A stretch of DNA of 64,000 nt, taken from SPDF01 sp963699825 (lineage in GTDB: Bacteria; Gemmatimonadota; Gemmatimonadetes; Gemmatimonadales; GWC2-71-9). The stretch spans positions 620,001-684,000 of the forward strand of contig CAVOVI010000004.1 in the NCBI GenBank assembly GCA_963699825.1, read 5' to 3'. Positions 35,874 to 45,154 of this stretch are shown in pieces; position 1 is the first letter of the stretch, and every line of letters starts with the position of its first letter. The notes under the pieces are model-generated. The model did not search any database, was not told the DNA's origin, and worked only from the letters and a program-made list of their open reading frames with translations. Position numbers and translations under genes: made by a program.

Positions 35874-36627
35874 CACCCTGGGTCGCCCGACTGCTGTTCC
35901 TGAACGTCCTGATGTTCGGCCTGACGATTGTGGTCCCGGGCCTGGGCGACGCCCTGATGTTCGTGCCGGCGCTCTTCCTCAGCCGTCCGTGGACCATCGT
36001 CACGTACATGTTTCTGCACGGCGGCTTCGGGCACATCTTCTTCAACATGTTCGCGCTCTTCTTTTTCGGCCCCCGGCTCGAGGCCCGGATGGGAAGCCGC
36101 CGCTTCCTCGGGCTCTACCTGGCCAGCGGCGTGATGGGTGGCTTGCTGTCGTTCACCAGCCCGGCGATCGGCGTCATCGGCGCCTCGGGAGCGGTGTACG
36201 GCGTGATGTTCGCCTTTGCCTATTTCTGGCCGCGCGAGGTGGTGCACATCTGGGGGGTCCTGCCGATCGAGGTGCGGTGGCTGGTGGTGGGGCTGACGGT
36301 CGTTGTCGGTGGTCTCCGGGTTCGGCGGAGCGGGCGACGGCATCGCCCACTTCGCACACCTCGGCGGATTCCTGGGGGCATGGATCTACCTGAAGGTGAT
36401 GGAACGGACCAGCGGTGCGAAGCGGTTCCAGGCCAAGGCGGTCACGCAGGCACCGCACGATCTCCTCCAGCGCCGCCGTCGCCCGGTGGTCACATATCAA
36501 GCGTGAGGGACTGCACCCGGTCAATCTCGAGGAACTCGACCGGGTCATGGCCAAGCTGCAGCTGGAAGGGGTCGCTCGACTGACGGAGGCGAGACGGCAG
36601 TTCCTGGAGCGGTTCAGCCAGCGATAG
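35870..36627 (+). CDS. Rhomboid-family intramembrane serine protease (two frameshifts)
   Basis: About 252 residues. Six hydrophobic segments include FLHGGFGHIFFNMFALFFFG (the HxxxN region), GASGAVYGVMFAFAYF with the catalytic Ser, and HFAHLGGFLGAWIYLKV with the catalytic His. It cleaves transmembrane substrates inside the lipid bilayer. A C-terminal cytosolic tail (VNLEELDRVMAKLQLEGV and TEARRQFLERFS) resembles the short regulatory domain often attached to environmental rhomboids. One frame break near 36305 and another near 36490. Tandem repeats start six bases after the stop. Confidence 0.88.
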
Positions 36628-36632
36628 GATCG

Positions 36633-36671
36633 GGCAGGGAGGCAGGGAGGCAGGGAGGCAGGGAGGCAGGG
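36633..36671 (+). repeat. 8-bp tandem repeat (GGCAGGGA x4.9) after the rhomboid gene
   Basis: Nearly five perfect GGCAGGGA units, the longest array of this family in the window, begin five bases downstream of the rhomboid stop codon. Confidence 0.9.
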
Positions 36672-36675
36672 CAAA

Positions 36676-36715
36676 TGTCGTCACCCCGGCGCAAGCCGGG
36701 GTCCAGGTTTCTTTC
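36676..36715. repeat. Dispersed hairpin repeat, copy 2 (short)
   Basis: A CCCCGGC stem with GCAA loop and GCCGGGG partner, preceded by CGTCA and followed by GTCCAGG. It is the first half of the two-hairpin element seen at 31361 and 43639. Confidence 0.75.
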
Positions 36716-36750
36716 ATTGCATGAGTTCATCAGCCCTTCACTGGCCCTTC

Positions 36751-36768
36751 AGGTACCTCGGCGTACCT
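36751..36768. promoter_or_regulatory. Perfect inverted repeat before the copper operon
   Basis: AGGTAC-CTCGGC-GTACCT, a perfect 6-6-6 palindrome eight bases before the first gene of the metal-efflux operon. It overlaps the ribosome-binding zone and could be an operator for a metal-responsive repressor. It does not match the CueR consensus I know. Confidence 0.4.
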
Positions 36769-36776
36769 TCCATCAC

Positions 36777-37154
36777 ATGATCGTGCGCAGGCTGGTCTCC
36801 GGATTGATGACCCTGATGGCGGTGCAGTTTGCCATCCTGGGGGCACAACCATTGTGTGCCGGCGATCATCACAGTGCCTCAACCGCCAGCGCGGACGCCA
36901 TGGCCGGCATGTCCCACGATGGCATGATGGACCACGGGTCAACGGATCCCTGCTCCCCGACCGCGCCAGACTCACACTCCACGCATTCACCGTTGACCTG
37001 CCTCGCGATGACCGGGTGCGCGCCAACCAGCCTCGCATCGCTGGGCGCCCTTGACGTCGTTGCTCCCCCGATGACGGTACACTCCGCCGGCCGCGAACCC
37101 GCGACTCTCCGTTCCGTAATTTCCACTCCGGAAACACCCCCTCCCATCGCCTGA
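36777..37154 (+). CDS. Small exported Met/His-rich protein, probable metal binder
   Basis: A 125-residue protein with a signal peptide (IVRRLVSGLMTLMAVQFAIL, cleavage near LCA). The mature N-terminus is rich in His, Met and Asp: GDHHSASTASADAMAGMSHD and GMMDHGSTDP, followed by a pair of Cys in LTCLAMTGC. That composition suits periplasmic copper or silver binding. It precedes the TolC/CusB/CusA genes by about 70 bases and is probably expressed with them. No family name is certain. Confidence 0.7.
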   Translation: MIVRRLVSGLMTLMAVQFAILGAQPLCAGDHHSASTASADAMAGMSHDGMMDHGSTDPCSPTAPDSHSTHSPLTCLAMTGCAPTSLASLGALDVVAPPMTVHSAGREPATLRSVISTPETPPPIA

Positions 37155-37225
37155 TCCGTATTTGCTGGTGATCTCGCCACGTGTGCCACCGGTGCACGCG
37201 GCGCCACGCAAACCAGGACCAGGTA

Positions 37226-38590
37226 ATGAATACGCGACTGCCCATCTCGGGGCCTCGCTTCGTTTGGCTCCTTCGAGCCCTGCGACGCGTTCTCCCGACC
37301 GTACTCGTCAGCACGTTGCTGGCGCCCCCGCTCGCTAGTCAGAGCTCCGCTGACCGGCTGACCATCGACGCTCTCTACCACGCGGTGGACAGCCTCAGTC
37401 CGAGAATTGCAGCAGCGCGTGCCTCGGCTGATGCCGCTATTGCCAGAATCCCAGGCAATCGCCGCCTCCCCGATCCTCGGCTCCAGCTGGCCACCATGAA
37501 TCGGCAGCTCCCGGATTTCGAGCTCCAGCCGCCGCTGGGCATGAACCAGATCCAACTGAGCCAGATGTTCCCGATTCCGGGGACGGGCAAGCTCGGCCTG
37601 GCGGGGGACGTTGCGCAGGCGCGCGCCGACGCCGAGCGGGCGTGGGTCGGTGAATCGATCTGGGAGCAACGCGCGCGGGCGGCGATGGCCTTCTACGACC
37701 TGTACCAGGCCGAGGGGACGCTCCAGATCATGCAGGAGACGCTGCAACTTCTTGAAGCGGTGTCCTCAACCGTGAACGGGATGTATTCGGTGGGCGAGGC
37801 GAAGCAGGCCGATGTGCTCCGGGCGCAGCTCGAGATCGGCAGGATGACTGGACAGGTGGCGGAGATGGAGGCCATGCGCAGGACGATGGCCACTCGGCTC
37901 AACACGGTACTGGACCGGCTCCCGAACGCCCCGACCGGCACGCCGGTACTTCCCGCATTTCCCGACAGTATCCCACCGACGGAGTTGCTGATCAGCGGTG
38001 CCATGGGCTCGAGGGGGATGCTGCAGGCCGCGACCGAGCAGGTCCGGGCTGCCGCCGCCGCGGAACAACTCGCGAAACGTGCGATCTGGCCAGACCTCGA
38101 ATTCGGGGTGAGCTATGGACGGCAGCCGATGGCCGACGGCAGCACCGGCCAGATGATGAGCTTCATGCTCGGTGCGTCGGTCCCCATCTGGGCGGGGAGC
38201 CGGCAGATGAAGATGCGGGACGAGACGGCGGCGATGCGCCAGATGGCATCCGAAGACCTCAAGGCGCTGCAGGCGGACACGCGCGGCCGGGTGGCCGAGC
38301 TCGTCGCCGAACTCGAGCGGACCCGTGCGCTCCGCGCAATCTACGCAGGATCACTCCTCCCGCAGGCAGATGCGACCCTCAATTCAGCCCGCGCCGCCTA
38401 CCAGGTGGGGAGCGTGGACTTCATGACTTTCCTCGACGCATTCACGACGGTGTACGGCTACCGCATCCAGGTCATTCGCCTCGACGCCGCACAAGGACAG
38501 GCTCTGGCGGAGCTCGAAATGGTGACCGCACGCCCGATTGTCGTGCTCTCCGATGCGCCCGACTATTCCGCGCCAGGAGGCGCCCAATGA
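37226..38590 (+). CDS. TolC-family outer membrane channel of a metal efflux system (CusC-like)
   Basis: A 454-residue outer membrane efflux protein. Signal region LRALRRVLPTVLVSTLLAPP, then the duplicated long-helix repeats of TolC (SLSPRIAAARASADAAIARI and SILRAA-type segments such as DATLNSARAAYQVGSVDFMT). LGASVPIWAGSRQMKMRDET marks a typical insertion loop. It exports metal from periplasm to outside as a trimer docked to the adaptor. Its stop overlaps the adaptor ATG (ATGA). The frame is intact. Confidence 0.88.
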   Translation: MNTRLPISGPRFVWLLRALRRVLPTVLVSTLLAPPLASQSSADRLTIDALYHAVDSLSPRIAAARASADAAIARIPGNRRLPDPRLQLATMNRQLPDFELQPPLGMNQIQLSQMFPIPGTGKLGLAGDVAQARADAERAWVGESIWEQRARAAMAFYDLYQAEGTLQIMQETLQLLEAVSSTVNGMYSVGEAKQADVLRAQLEIGRMTGQVAEMEAMRRTMATRLNTVLDRLPNAPTGTPVLPAFPDSIPPTELLISGAMGSRGMLQAATEQVRAAAAAEQLAKRAIWPDLEFGVSYGRQPMADGSTGQMMSFMLGASVPIWAGSRQMKMRDETAAMRQMASEDLKALQADTRGRVAELVAELERTRALRAIYAGSLLPQADATLNSARAAYQVGSVDFMTFLDAFTTVYGYRIQVIRLDAAQGQALAELEMVTARPIVVLSDAPDYSAPGGAQ

Positions 38591-39911
38591 CCTCTTCACC
38601 CTTCTCGGTCCTCACCACCACCCGAACCCGGAGGCGACTCCTCGCCGGACTGGCCGTGCTGGCACTGATGGCCACGGCAGGGTTCGTCTACCTCGTCACC
38701 CGTGCAGGCGCTCCGCCCGATGCGCATGGCAGCGCACGACCACAGCGTCGCGGTGTCTCGCGGACGGCGGGGAGCCAATCATGTTGACAACGGAGGAGGC
38801 CGGACGCATCGGTGTCACGGTCGCGGCAGTGACCCTGGGGCCGATGGAACGCGAGGTGCGGACGGTCGCCCAGGTGTCCTACGACGAGACTCGCGTGGCG
38901 ACGGTCGCGTTGAAGGTGGATGGCTGGGTCGAGCGTTTGTACGTGAACATCACGGGACAGCCAGTGCGGCAAGGGCAATTGCTGCTCGAGCTCTACTCCC
39001 CGATGCTCGTAAGCGCACAGGAGGAACTGCTGATCGCGCGCCGGCTGACTACGGAGGTCGCAGCAGGCACATCGTCCGCGCAGAGTGGCGCCGAGGATGT
39101 GCTTCAATCAGCCCGCCGCCGTCTCGACCTATTGGGATGTCTCCCCGGAGGTGATCGCGGCCATCGAAGCAGAGCGGCGCGATCCGAAAGGCGGTGCCCT
39201 TCAGTTCGCCGGTGTCCGGCATCGTGGTCGAGAAGCCCATCTTGGCAGGGCAGCGAATCATGGCGGGGCAGCCTCTCTTCACGATTGCCGACCTGAGCCG
39301 GGTGTGGCTGGAGGGCGAGGTCTTCGAGCCGGACCTCGCTGCCGCGCGCGAAGGGCTCGAGGTGACGGCCGAATTCCCCGCGTTGCCGGGCGCGGAACGA
39401 AGGGGCCGCATCACCTATGTCTATCCCACCCTCGACCCGGAGACTCGAACGGGTCGCATCCGGGTAGAGCTTCCGAACGCCGACCTGGCCCTGAAGCCGG
39501 GGATGTACGCGACGATCCGGTTTCGCGGGCCGGTTCGCCAGACGCTCACCGTTCCCCGGTCGGCCGTCCTCGCCACCGGGGAACGCAACTTCGTGTTCGT
39601 CGCCGACGCGGACGGCATGTTCACACCGCGTACCGTCACACTCGGCGCTGCGACCGACGACCGGATCGAGATCCTCGGTGGCCTGACCGCAGGGGAACAG
39701 GTCGTCGCGTCGGGGACCTTCCTCCTCGACGCCGAGTCGAATCTCGGCGCTGCCATGGGCGGCATGGGCGACATGCCGGGCATGGACATGAAGGCGCCGA
39801 GCAGGCGCGGCGTCGCTGCGCGACAGCGCGACGCCACCGACCCCGGCGATGCCGGGAATGACCATGCCAGCGCCGGATACGGGAGGGGCCAATGCTCACG
39901 TGGATCATTGA
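38587..39911 (+). CDS. RND efflux periplasmic adaptor, CusB-like (several frameshifts)
   Basis: About 440 residues, membrane-fusion protein of the CusB/HlyD group. An N-terminal membrane anchor (LLAGLAVLALMATAGFVYLV) precedes VAQVSYDETRVATVALKVDG and YVNITGQPVRQGQLLLELYS, the lipoyl and hairpin parts, then SPVSGIVVEKPILAGQRIMA, VWLEGEVFEPDLAAARE and LKPGMYATIRFRGP. A Met-rich end (MGGMGDMPGMDMK, then PAMPGMTMPAP before AHVDH) suggests Cu/Ag binding. Breaks lie near 38740-38790, 39120, 39190 and 39830. It overlaps the pump gene start by 20 nt. Confidence 0.86.
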
Positions 39912-42900
39912 TTGGTCACTCAGGAACAGGCTCCTGGTCTGTCCTGTTCACGGTGGCCGCCATTCTCGGCGGAATCCTCGCGGTTCGGTCGACACCGCTC
40001 GAGGCACTTCCGGACCTGAGCGATGTGCAGGTGATCGTTCAGGCGGAGTTCAACGAGCAGGCGCCCCGGATCGTCGAGGACCAGGTCACCTACCCCATCG
40101 CTGCGGAGATGCTCAAAGTGCCGGGTGCGCGGGTGGTGCGCGGCTACTCGTTCTTCGGGGTCTCGTTCGTGTACGTGATTTTCGAAGACGGCACCGATCT
40201 CTACTGGGCCCGGTCTCGGGTGCTGGAATACCTGAACGGAATCCAGGGAAAGCTCCCGGCCAACGTCACACCGATTCTCGGGCCCGATGCGACCGGTCTG
40301 GGCTGGATCTTCCAGTACAGCATCGAGGACACCACCGGACGGAAGACGCTCGCGGAACTGCGCAGCATCCAGGACTGGCAGTTGCGCTACGCCCTGACCG
40401 CCGTCCCCGGCGTGTCCGAGGTGGCCTCCATCGGCGGGTTCGAAAAGCAGTACCAGGTCGACCTCGACCCGGCGCGGCTCCTGGCCTACCGCGTCCCGAT
40501 CACCGCCGTGATGAGCGCCATCCAGAACGCGAACTCGGATGTCGGGGCCATGGTGGTCGAACTGACGGAGCGGGAGTACATGGTGCGCGGGTTGGGGTAC
40601 CTCAAGAATTTGAGCGACATCGAGAACGTGGTGGTCGGTGCGACGCGCAACGGCACACCGATTCGGGTCGCGGAGCTGGGCCGGGTGAGTGTGGGACCGG
40701 CCGTACGCAGAGGGATCGCCGAGCTCGACGGACGAGGCGATGCCGTCGGTGGCATCGTGGTGATGCGCTCCGGCCAGAACGCGCTGACCACCATCGAACG
40801 GGTCAAGGCGAAGCTCGCCGAGATACAGCCGGGACTCCCACCGGGGGTGATCGTGCTGCCGGTCTACGACCGCAGCGAGCTGATCGAACGGGCCATCGCC
40901 ACCCTTCGCGAGAAGCTGCTGGAGGAGAGCCTGATCGTGGCGCTGGTCTGCGTCCTGTTCCTCCTGCACGCCCGCTCAGCCCTCGTCGCCATTCTCACCC
41001 TGCCCGTCGGGATTCTCATGGCGTTCATCGCCATGCGGTGGGTGGGGGTCGGCGCCGACATCATGTCGCTGGGTGGAATCGCCATCGCCATCGGCGCCAT
41101 GATCGACGCGGCCATCGTGATGATCGAGAACATGCACAAACATCTCGAGCGCGCGGTGGACATCAAACTGCGCGAGGCGGGGCGACCGGTCACAGAGACG
41201 TCGTATCAGACCTCCATGCTTTCAACCTCGGAGCGCTGGCGCATCGTCGGGGAGTCGGCCCGGGAGGTCGGGCCGGCACTCTTCTTTTCACTCCTGATCA
41301 TCACCGTGTCATTCATCCCGGTCTTCACCCTTGAAGGCCAGGAAGGAAGGCTCTTTCACCCGCTCGCCTTCACCAAGACCTTCTCCATGGCGGCGGCGAG
41401 CCTCCTTGCCGTGTCGCTGGTACCGGTGACGATGGGGCTCTTCATTCGCGGACGCCTGTACCGGGAGACGGCCAATCCGATCAATCGGATCCTGATCCGC
41501 TGGTACCGGCCCATGATCGAGCTATGTGCTGCGGCATCGCTGGGCAGTCGTCACGGTCGCCATCATGGCGGTGATGTTGAGCTGGATTCCCTGGAAGCGG
41601 CTCGGGAGCGAGTTCATGCCACCGCTCCACGAGGGCACCATCCTCTACATGCCGACCACGTTGCCCGGCATCAGCGTCGCGCGGGCGAGAGAGCTCTTGC
41701 GGATCCAGGACCAGATCCTGATGAGCTTTCCCGAAGTTGAGCACGTGTGGGGGAAGGCGGGGCGGGCGAACACCGCCACCGACCCGGCCGGCCTCGACAT
41801 GATGGAAACGACGATCACGCTCAAGCCAGAGTCGGCGTGGCGCCCCGGTATGACCAGCGAGAAGCTCGTCGCCGAAATGGACTCCGCGCTGCGGCTCCCC
41901 GGCACCACCAACGCCTGGACCATGCCGATCAAGGGTCGAATCGACATGCTCGCGACCGGCATTCGGACGCCGGTCGGGGTCAAGATCTTCGGCCCCGACC
42001 TGGGCGAGCTCGAGCGACTCGGCCGTGAAGTGGAAGAGGCTGTCCGGATGATTCCAGGCACGCGCAGTGCGTTCGCCGAACGGGCGGTTTCGGGGTACTA
42101 CCTCGATATCGACATCGATCGCGCCGAGGCCGCACGCCACGGCCTCAACGTCGGCGATGTCCAGACGGTCATCGCCACCGCGGTCGGAGGGATGACCGTC
42201 ACACAGACGGTGGAAGGGCGGGAGCGGTACGGCGTCCGCATCCGCTACCCGCACGAGCTTCGGGACAGCCCGGAGCGGCTGGCCTCGGTGCTGATTCCCG
42301 TGAGTCACGCAATCGGTGGCGCCTCGGCCGCGCCCATGGCCCCGGCATGCCCGGCGGCCCGAACGGTGGCGCGGACCGTCGGAGGAGAGACGTTCGTGCC
42401 GCTCGGCCAGATCGCCACGATCCGGCAGGAGGCTGGGCCAATGGTCGTACGGACCGAGGGAGCGCAGCCGACCGCCTGGGTGTACATCGACGTCGGCGAT
42501 CGGGACATCGGAAGCTATGTCGCCGAGGCGCGCGCCAGTGGTGGAGCGCTCGGTCGCGTTACCCACCGGGTACACGCTCGTCTGGAGTGGGCAGTACGAA
42601 TACATGCAGCGCGCGGCAGCGACGTTGAAGGTGGTGGTCCCCGCCACCCTGGCCATCATCTTCCTGCTCCTCTACTTCAACTTCGGTCGCCTGGGCGAGA
42701 CCGCCATCGTCATGCTCTCACTTCCATTCTCGCTGGTCGGCGGCCTCTGGTTCATCTGGCTCCTCGGCTACAACTGGTCGGTGGCCGTGGCAATCGGCTT
42801 CGTCGCGCTCGCGGGTGTCGCTGCGGAGACCGGCGTCATCATGCTCATCTACCTCGACCATGCCTGGCAGGCGAAGCGATCGAACGGGCACACGCCCTCC

Positions 42901-43140
42901 CTCCAGGACCTCTACGACGCCGTCATGGAAGGCGCGGTGGAGCGTGTCCGACCCAAACTGATGACGGTCACCGCCATCATGGCCGGCCTGCTGCCGATTC
43001 TCTGGGGGACAGGAGCAGGCGCCAGCGTGATGAAGCGGATTGCCGCTCCGATGGTGGGGGGAATGGTCAGCAGCACCTTGCTGACCCTGCTGGTCATCCC
43101 CGCTATCTACTCGCTGTGGAAGGAACGGGAGGTCTCGTGA
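39892..43140 (+). CDS. Heavy-metal efflux RND permease, CusA/CzcA type (three frameshifts)
   Basis: A permease of about 1,080 residues that uses proton motive force to drive metal from periplasm and cytosol. IIDWSLRNRLLV starts it, RSTPLEALPDLSDVQVIVQ and YPIAAEMLKVPGARVVRGYS are CusA/CzcA marks, GGIAIAIGAMIDAAIVMIEN is the transmembrane relay segment (DAAIVMIEN as in CusA), and WKRLGSEFMPPLHEGTILYM opens the second half. VALAGVAAETGVIMLIYLDH and SVMKRIAAPMVGGMVSSTLL close it. Frame breaks near 39945, 41522 and 42545. The monovalent Cu/Ag assignment follows from the Met-rich partners and Cu-ATPase remnant; CzcA-type divalent export is possible. Confidence 0.9.
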
Positions 43141-43588
43141 ACAACGACCACCAACACCACCACCGAGACCCCACGCCTGCGAGCGCGCAGGACAGAGGAA
43201 CCCACGACCACGCCTCCATGATGGCCGATCCGGGAATGGCCAGGGAAATGGAAAAGGACATGCGGCGTCGCTTCTGGGTCGCACTCGCCTTCACCATCCC
43301 GGTCGCCCTGCTCGCGGGCCATGTCCCCGGCGTGCCGATGCTCTGATGCGCTCCGATCCGGCAGATATCGCGCGCGCCATCCGCTTGAGCAAGGCCACCG
43401 TGCGGAAGATGAAGCAGAACCTCGCGTGGGCGAGTGTCTACAACCTCCTGGCCATTCCCGTGGCGGCGGGCGTGTTCTACAACTCCCTCGGCTGGTCGCT
43501 GCGGCCGGAGGTGTCGGCGTTGCTGATGTCGGCGTCATCGATCATCGTGGCGCTGAACGCGGTCTCATTGCGGCGGGCGAAGATCTGA
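43137..43588 (+). pseudogene. Copper-exporting P-type ATPase with the catalytic core deleted
   Basis: Two ends of one CopB-type ATPase lie side by side. The 5' part (GTG 43137, overlapping the permease stop) encodes a His-rich cytosolic tail (NNDHQHHHRDP) and MREMEKDMRRRFWVALAFTI-like first helix, reading AREMEKDMRRRFWVALAFTI to HVPGVPML. From 43343 the next frame encodes the extreme C-terminus: LMRSDPADIARAIRLSKATV, RKMKQNLAWASVYNLLAIPV and LLMSASSIIVALNAVSLRRA. The ion channel, DKTGT phosphorylation site and nucleotide domain, roughly 500 residues, are missing. Either a real internal deletion or an assembly collapse. Confidence 0.8.
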
Positions 43589-43593
43589 TGAAA

Positions 43594-43624
43594 GCGGGGC
43601 AGCGGGGCAGCGGGGCAGCGGGGC
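43594..43624 (+). repeat. 8-bp tandem repeat (GCGGGGCA x3.9) after the ATPase remnant
   Basis: Almost four perfect GCGGGGCA units start five bases after the stop codon of the ATPase remnant. Confidence 0.9.
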
Positions 43625-43638
43625 GCGAAGGTGGTAAT

Positions 43639-43700
43639 ATCGTCACCCCCGCGAAAGCGGGGGTCCAGTGTCTGGATTCCCGCGTGCGCGGGAATGACGG
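43639..43700. repeat. Dispersed hairpin repeat, copy 3 (best preserved)
   Basis: CGTCACCCCCGC-GAAA-GCGGGGGTCCAG, then a second hairpin TTCCCGCG-TG-CGCGGGAA and ATGACGG. It lies between convergent genes, and about 60 bases align with the element at 31361-31420 with few differences. Confidence 0.9.
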
Positions 43701-43718
43701 GCTAGAAGGTGGACATGG

Positions 43719-44210
43719 CTACGCCGTCAACGTCCGCCAGATCCCCGGGTGCTTCCGCATCAGGAACCGCCCCGCCACGACGACCGCCAGCGTGTTGGCC
43801 ACCACGATCGACCAGAACGGCAGCAGTTGGCGGATCGGTTGGGTCATTTGGGCCACCGCCAGGATTGTTACCACGAATCCCGCCACGATCGTGAACAGCA
43901 TCGCCTTGGCCTGCGACGGATGGCCCTCCGCCTGGGCGACCAGCCGCACCACGACGAATCCGATGACGAGTGAAAAGGCGAGGTGGAGGGCGTTGTACCA
44001 GAAGATGGCCGTCAGGTCGAGCGAAATCGGCCCCTGCAGGATGCCGGGGTCCCGCACTCCCTCGAAGACGGCTTTGCCGAGCAGGTTTACGGTGAAGAGC
44101 GGACCCCGTGCCGCCAGGAAATCGAATGCGGCGTAGAAGATGGCCACCGAGGCATAGGCCACCAATCCAACCTGCAGCCCCTCCCGCGTCACCTTGACCT
44201 GGTCAGACAT
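43719..44210 (-). CDS. Four-helix membrane protein of unknown function
   Basis: A 163-residue integral membrane protein with about four hydrophobic helices (VAYASVAIFYAAFDFLAARG, FWYNALHLAFSLVIGFVVVR, MLFTIVAGFVVTILAVAQMT, FWSIVVANTLAVVVAGRFLM). ALHLAF has a conserved-looking His. I cannot assign a family. It is convergent with the ATPase remnant, separated by repeats, and starts about 50 bases past the exonuclease gene end on the same strand. Start ATG with GAGGGGCTGC-type purines upstream. The frame is intact. Confidence 0.7.
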   Translation of the reverse strand: MSDQVKVTREGLQVGLVAYASVAIFYAAFDFLAARGPLFTVNLLGKAVFEGVRDPGILQGPISLDLTAIFWYNALHLAFSLVIGFVVVRLVAQAEGHPSQAKAMLFTIVAGFVVTILAVAQMTQPIRQLLPFWSIVVANTLAVVVAGRFLMRKHPGIWRTLTA

Positions 44211-44260
44211 GTGCCCTCCCCGAGAGTGATGGTGCCGCGTTCGCCTGGGACCGGCTTCGG

Positions 44261-45154
44261 CTACCCGCCTTCGACGTAACGCGTCCGCGCATCCATTCGT
44301 TCGACCTTCCAGCCGGTGCCCCCGTCATACACCGCCGCCGTGAGCCATGCCTCCTCGTCCGCGATGTCTTGTTCCGACAGCGGAGGTGTACCACGCCTTC
44401 GGGCGGCCACCCTCCCCACCGCTCCAGCGATATCGGCGCTGCTTCAGCACATCCTTCTTGTCGTATGGTGCGTTCAGCGCCCACACCCTGAACGACGGAG
44501 TCCGGGCCGACTCGAGGAGATGCTGCATCGGGAGCCTGCCATCGGCAAACGGCTCCTGCAGCAAACGCAGCACGGCATGGCAGTCGGCGTCGGCGCGGTG
44601 ACCCGTCGAAGAAGAGCCCGCACTGCTTCATCATCAGGAACTCGAGCGCCCCCGAGCTGGCGCCGAACGCCTTCCACGGCACCTCCCGCTGCGAGCAGGC
44701 CCACGCCTTTCCCTTGAACGCCGCAAGCCGACGGTCGACAAACGGCCGGTCGAAGGCGGCGTTGTGGGCGATGACCAGCCCGACATCGGCCAGCATCGCG
44801 CTCACCGCCGCCTCGTCGATGGACTTTCCCGCCACGTCCTCGTCGGTGATGCCGGTGAGCCGCGTCACCTCGGCCGGAATGGGACGGCCCGGATCCTCGA
44901 GGAAGCGTCACCGCCTCCCCGACCTCCAGGATCTTCCCGCTCTCCTTCTCGAACTCGAACGGCACCCCGCAGAACTCGATGATCTTGTCGCGTGCGGTGT
45001 CGAGCCCGGTCGTCTCCACGTCCACCACGACACCTTTGGCTGTCGCGCTGCCGTCACCCTTGTGGTACCGCAACGGCGGCACGAAGCGACGCAGGACCCG
45101 ATAGTCGGCGGATGCCTCGAGCTTCGTCGCGAGGGATTCAAGTTCCTTCGTCAT
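44261..45154 (-). CDS. DEDD-type 3'-5' exonuclease (DnaQ-like; at least three frameshifts)
   Basis: About 297 residues. VVVDVETTGLDTARDKIIEF is exonuclease motif I with the metal-binding Asp and Glu, LTGITDEDVAGKSIDEAAVS and VGLVIAHNAAFDRPFVDRRL are motif II, and in a further frame HRADADCHAVLRLLQEPFA is the HxxxxD motif III. A C-terminal extension (RVWALNAPYDKKDVLKQRRY and GTGWKVERMDARTRYVEGG) is unusual for polymerase proofreading subunits and suggests a stand-alone repair nuclease. Breaks near 44900, 44610 and 44385. The ATG overlaps the peptide-binding protein stop. Confidence 0.83.

Noticed and set aside
36633..36671. A CRISPR array
   Set aside because: Units are 8 bp with no spacers; these are simple tandem repeats.
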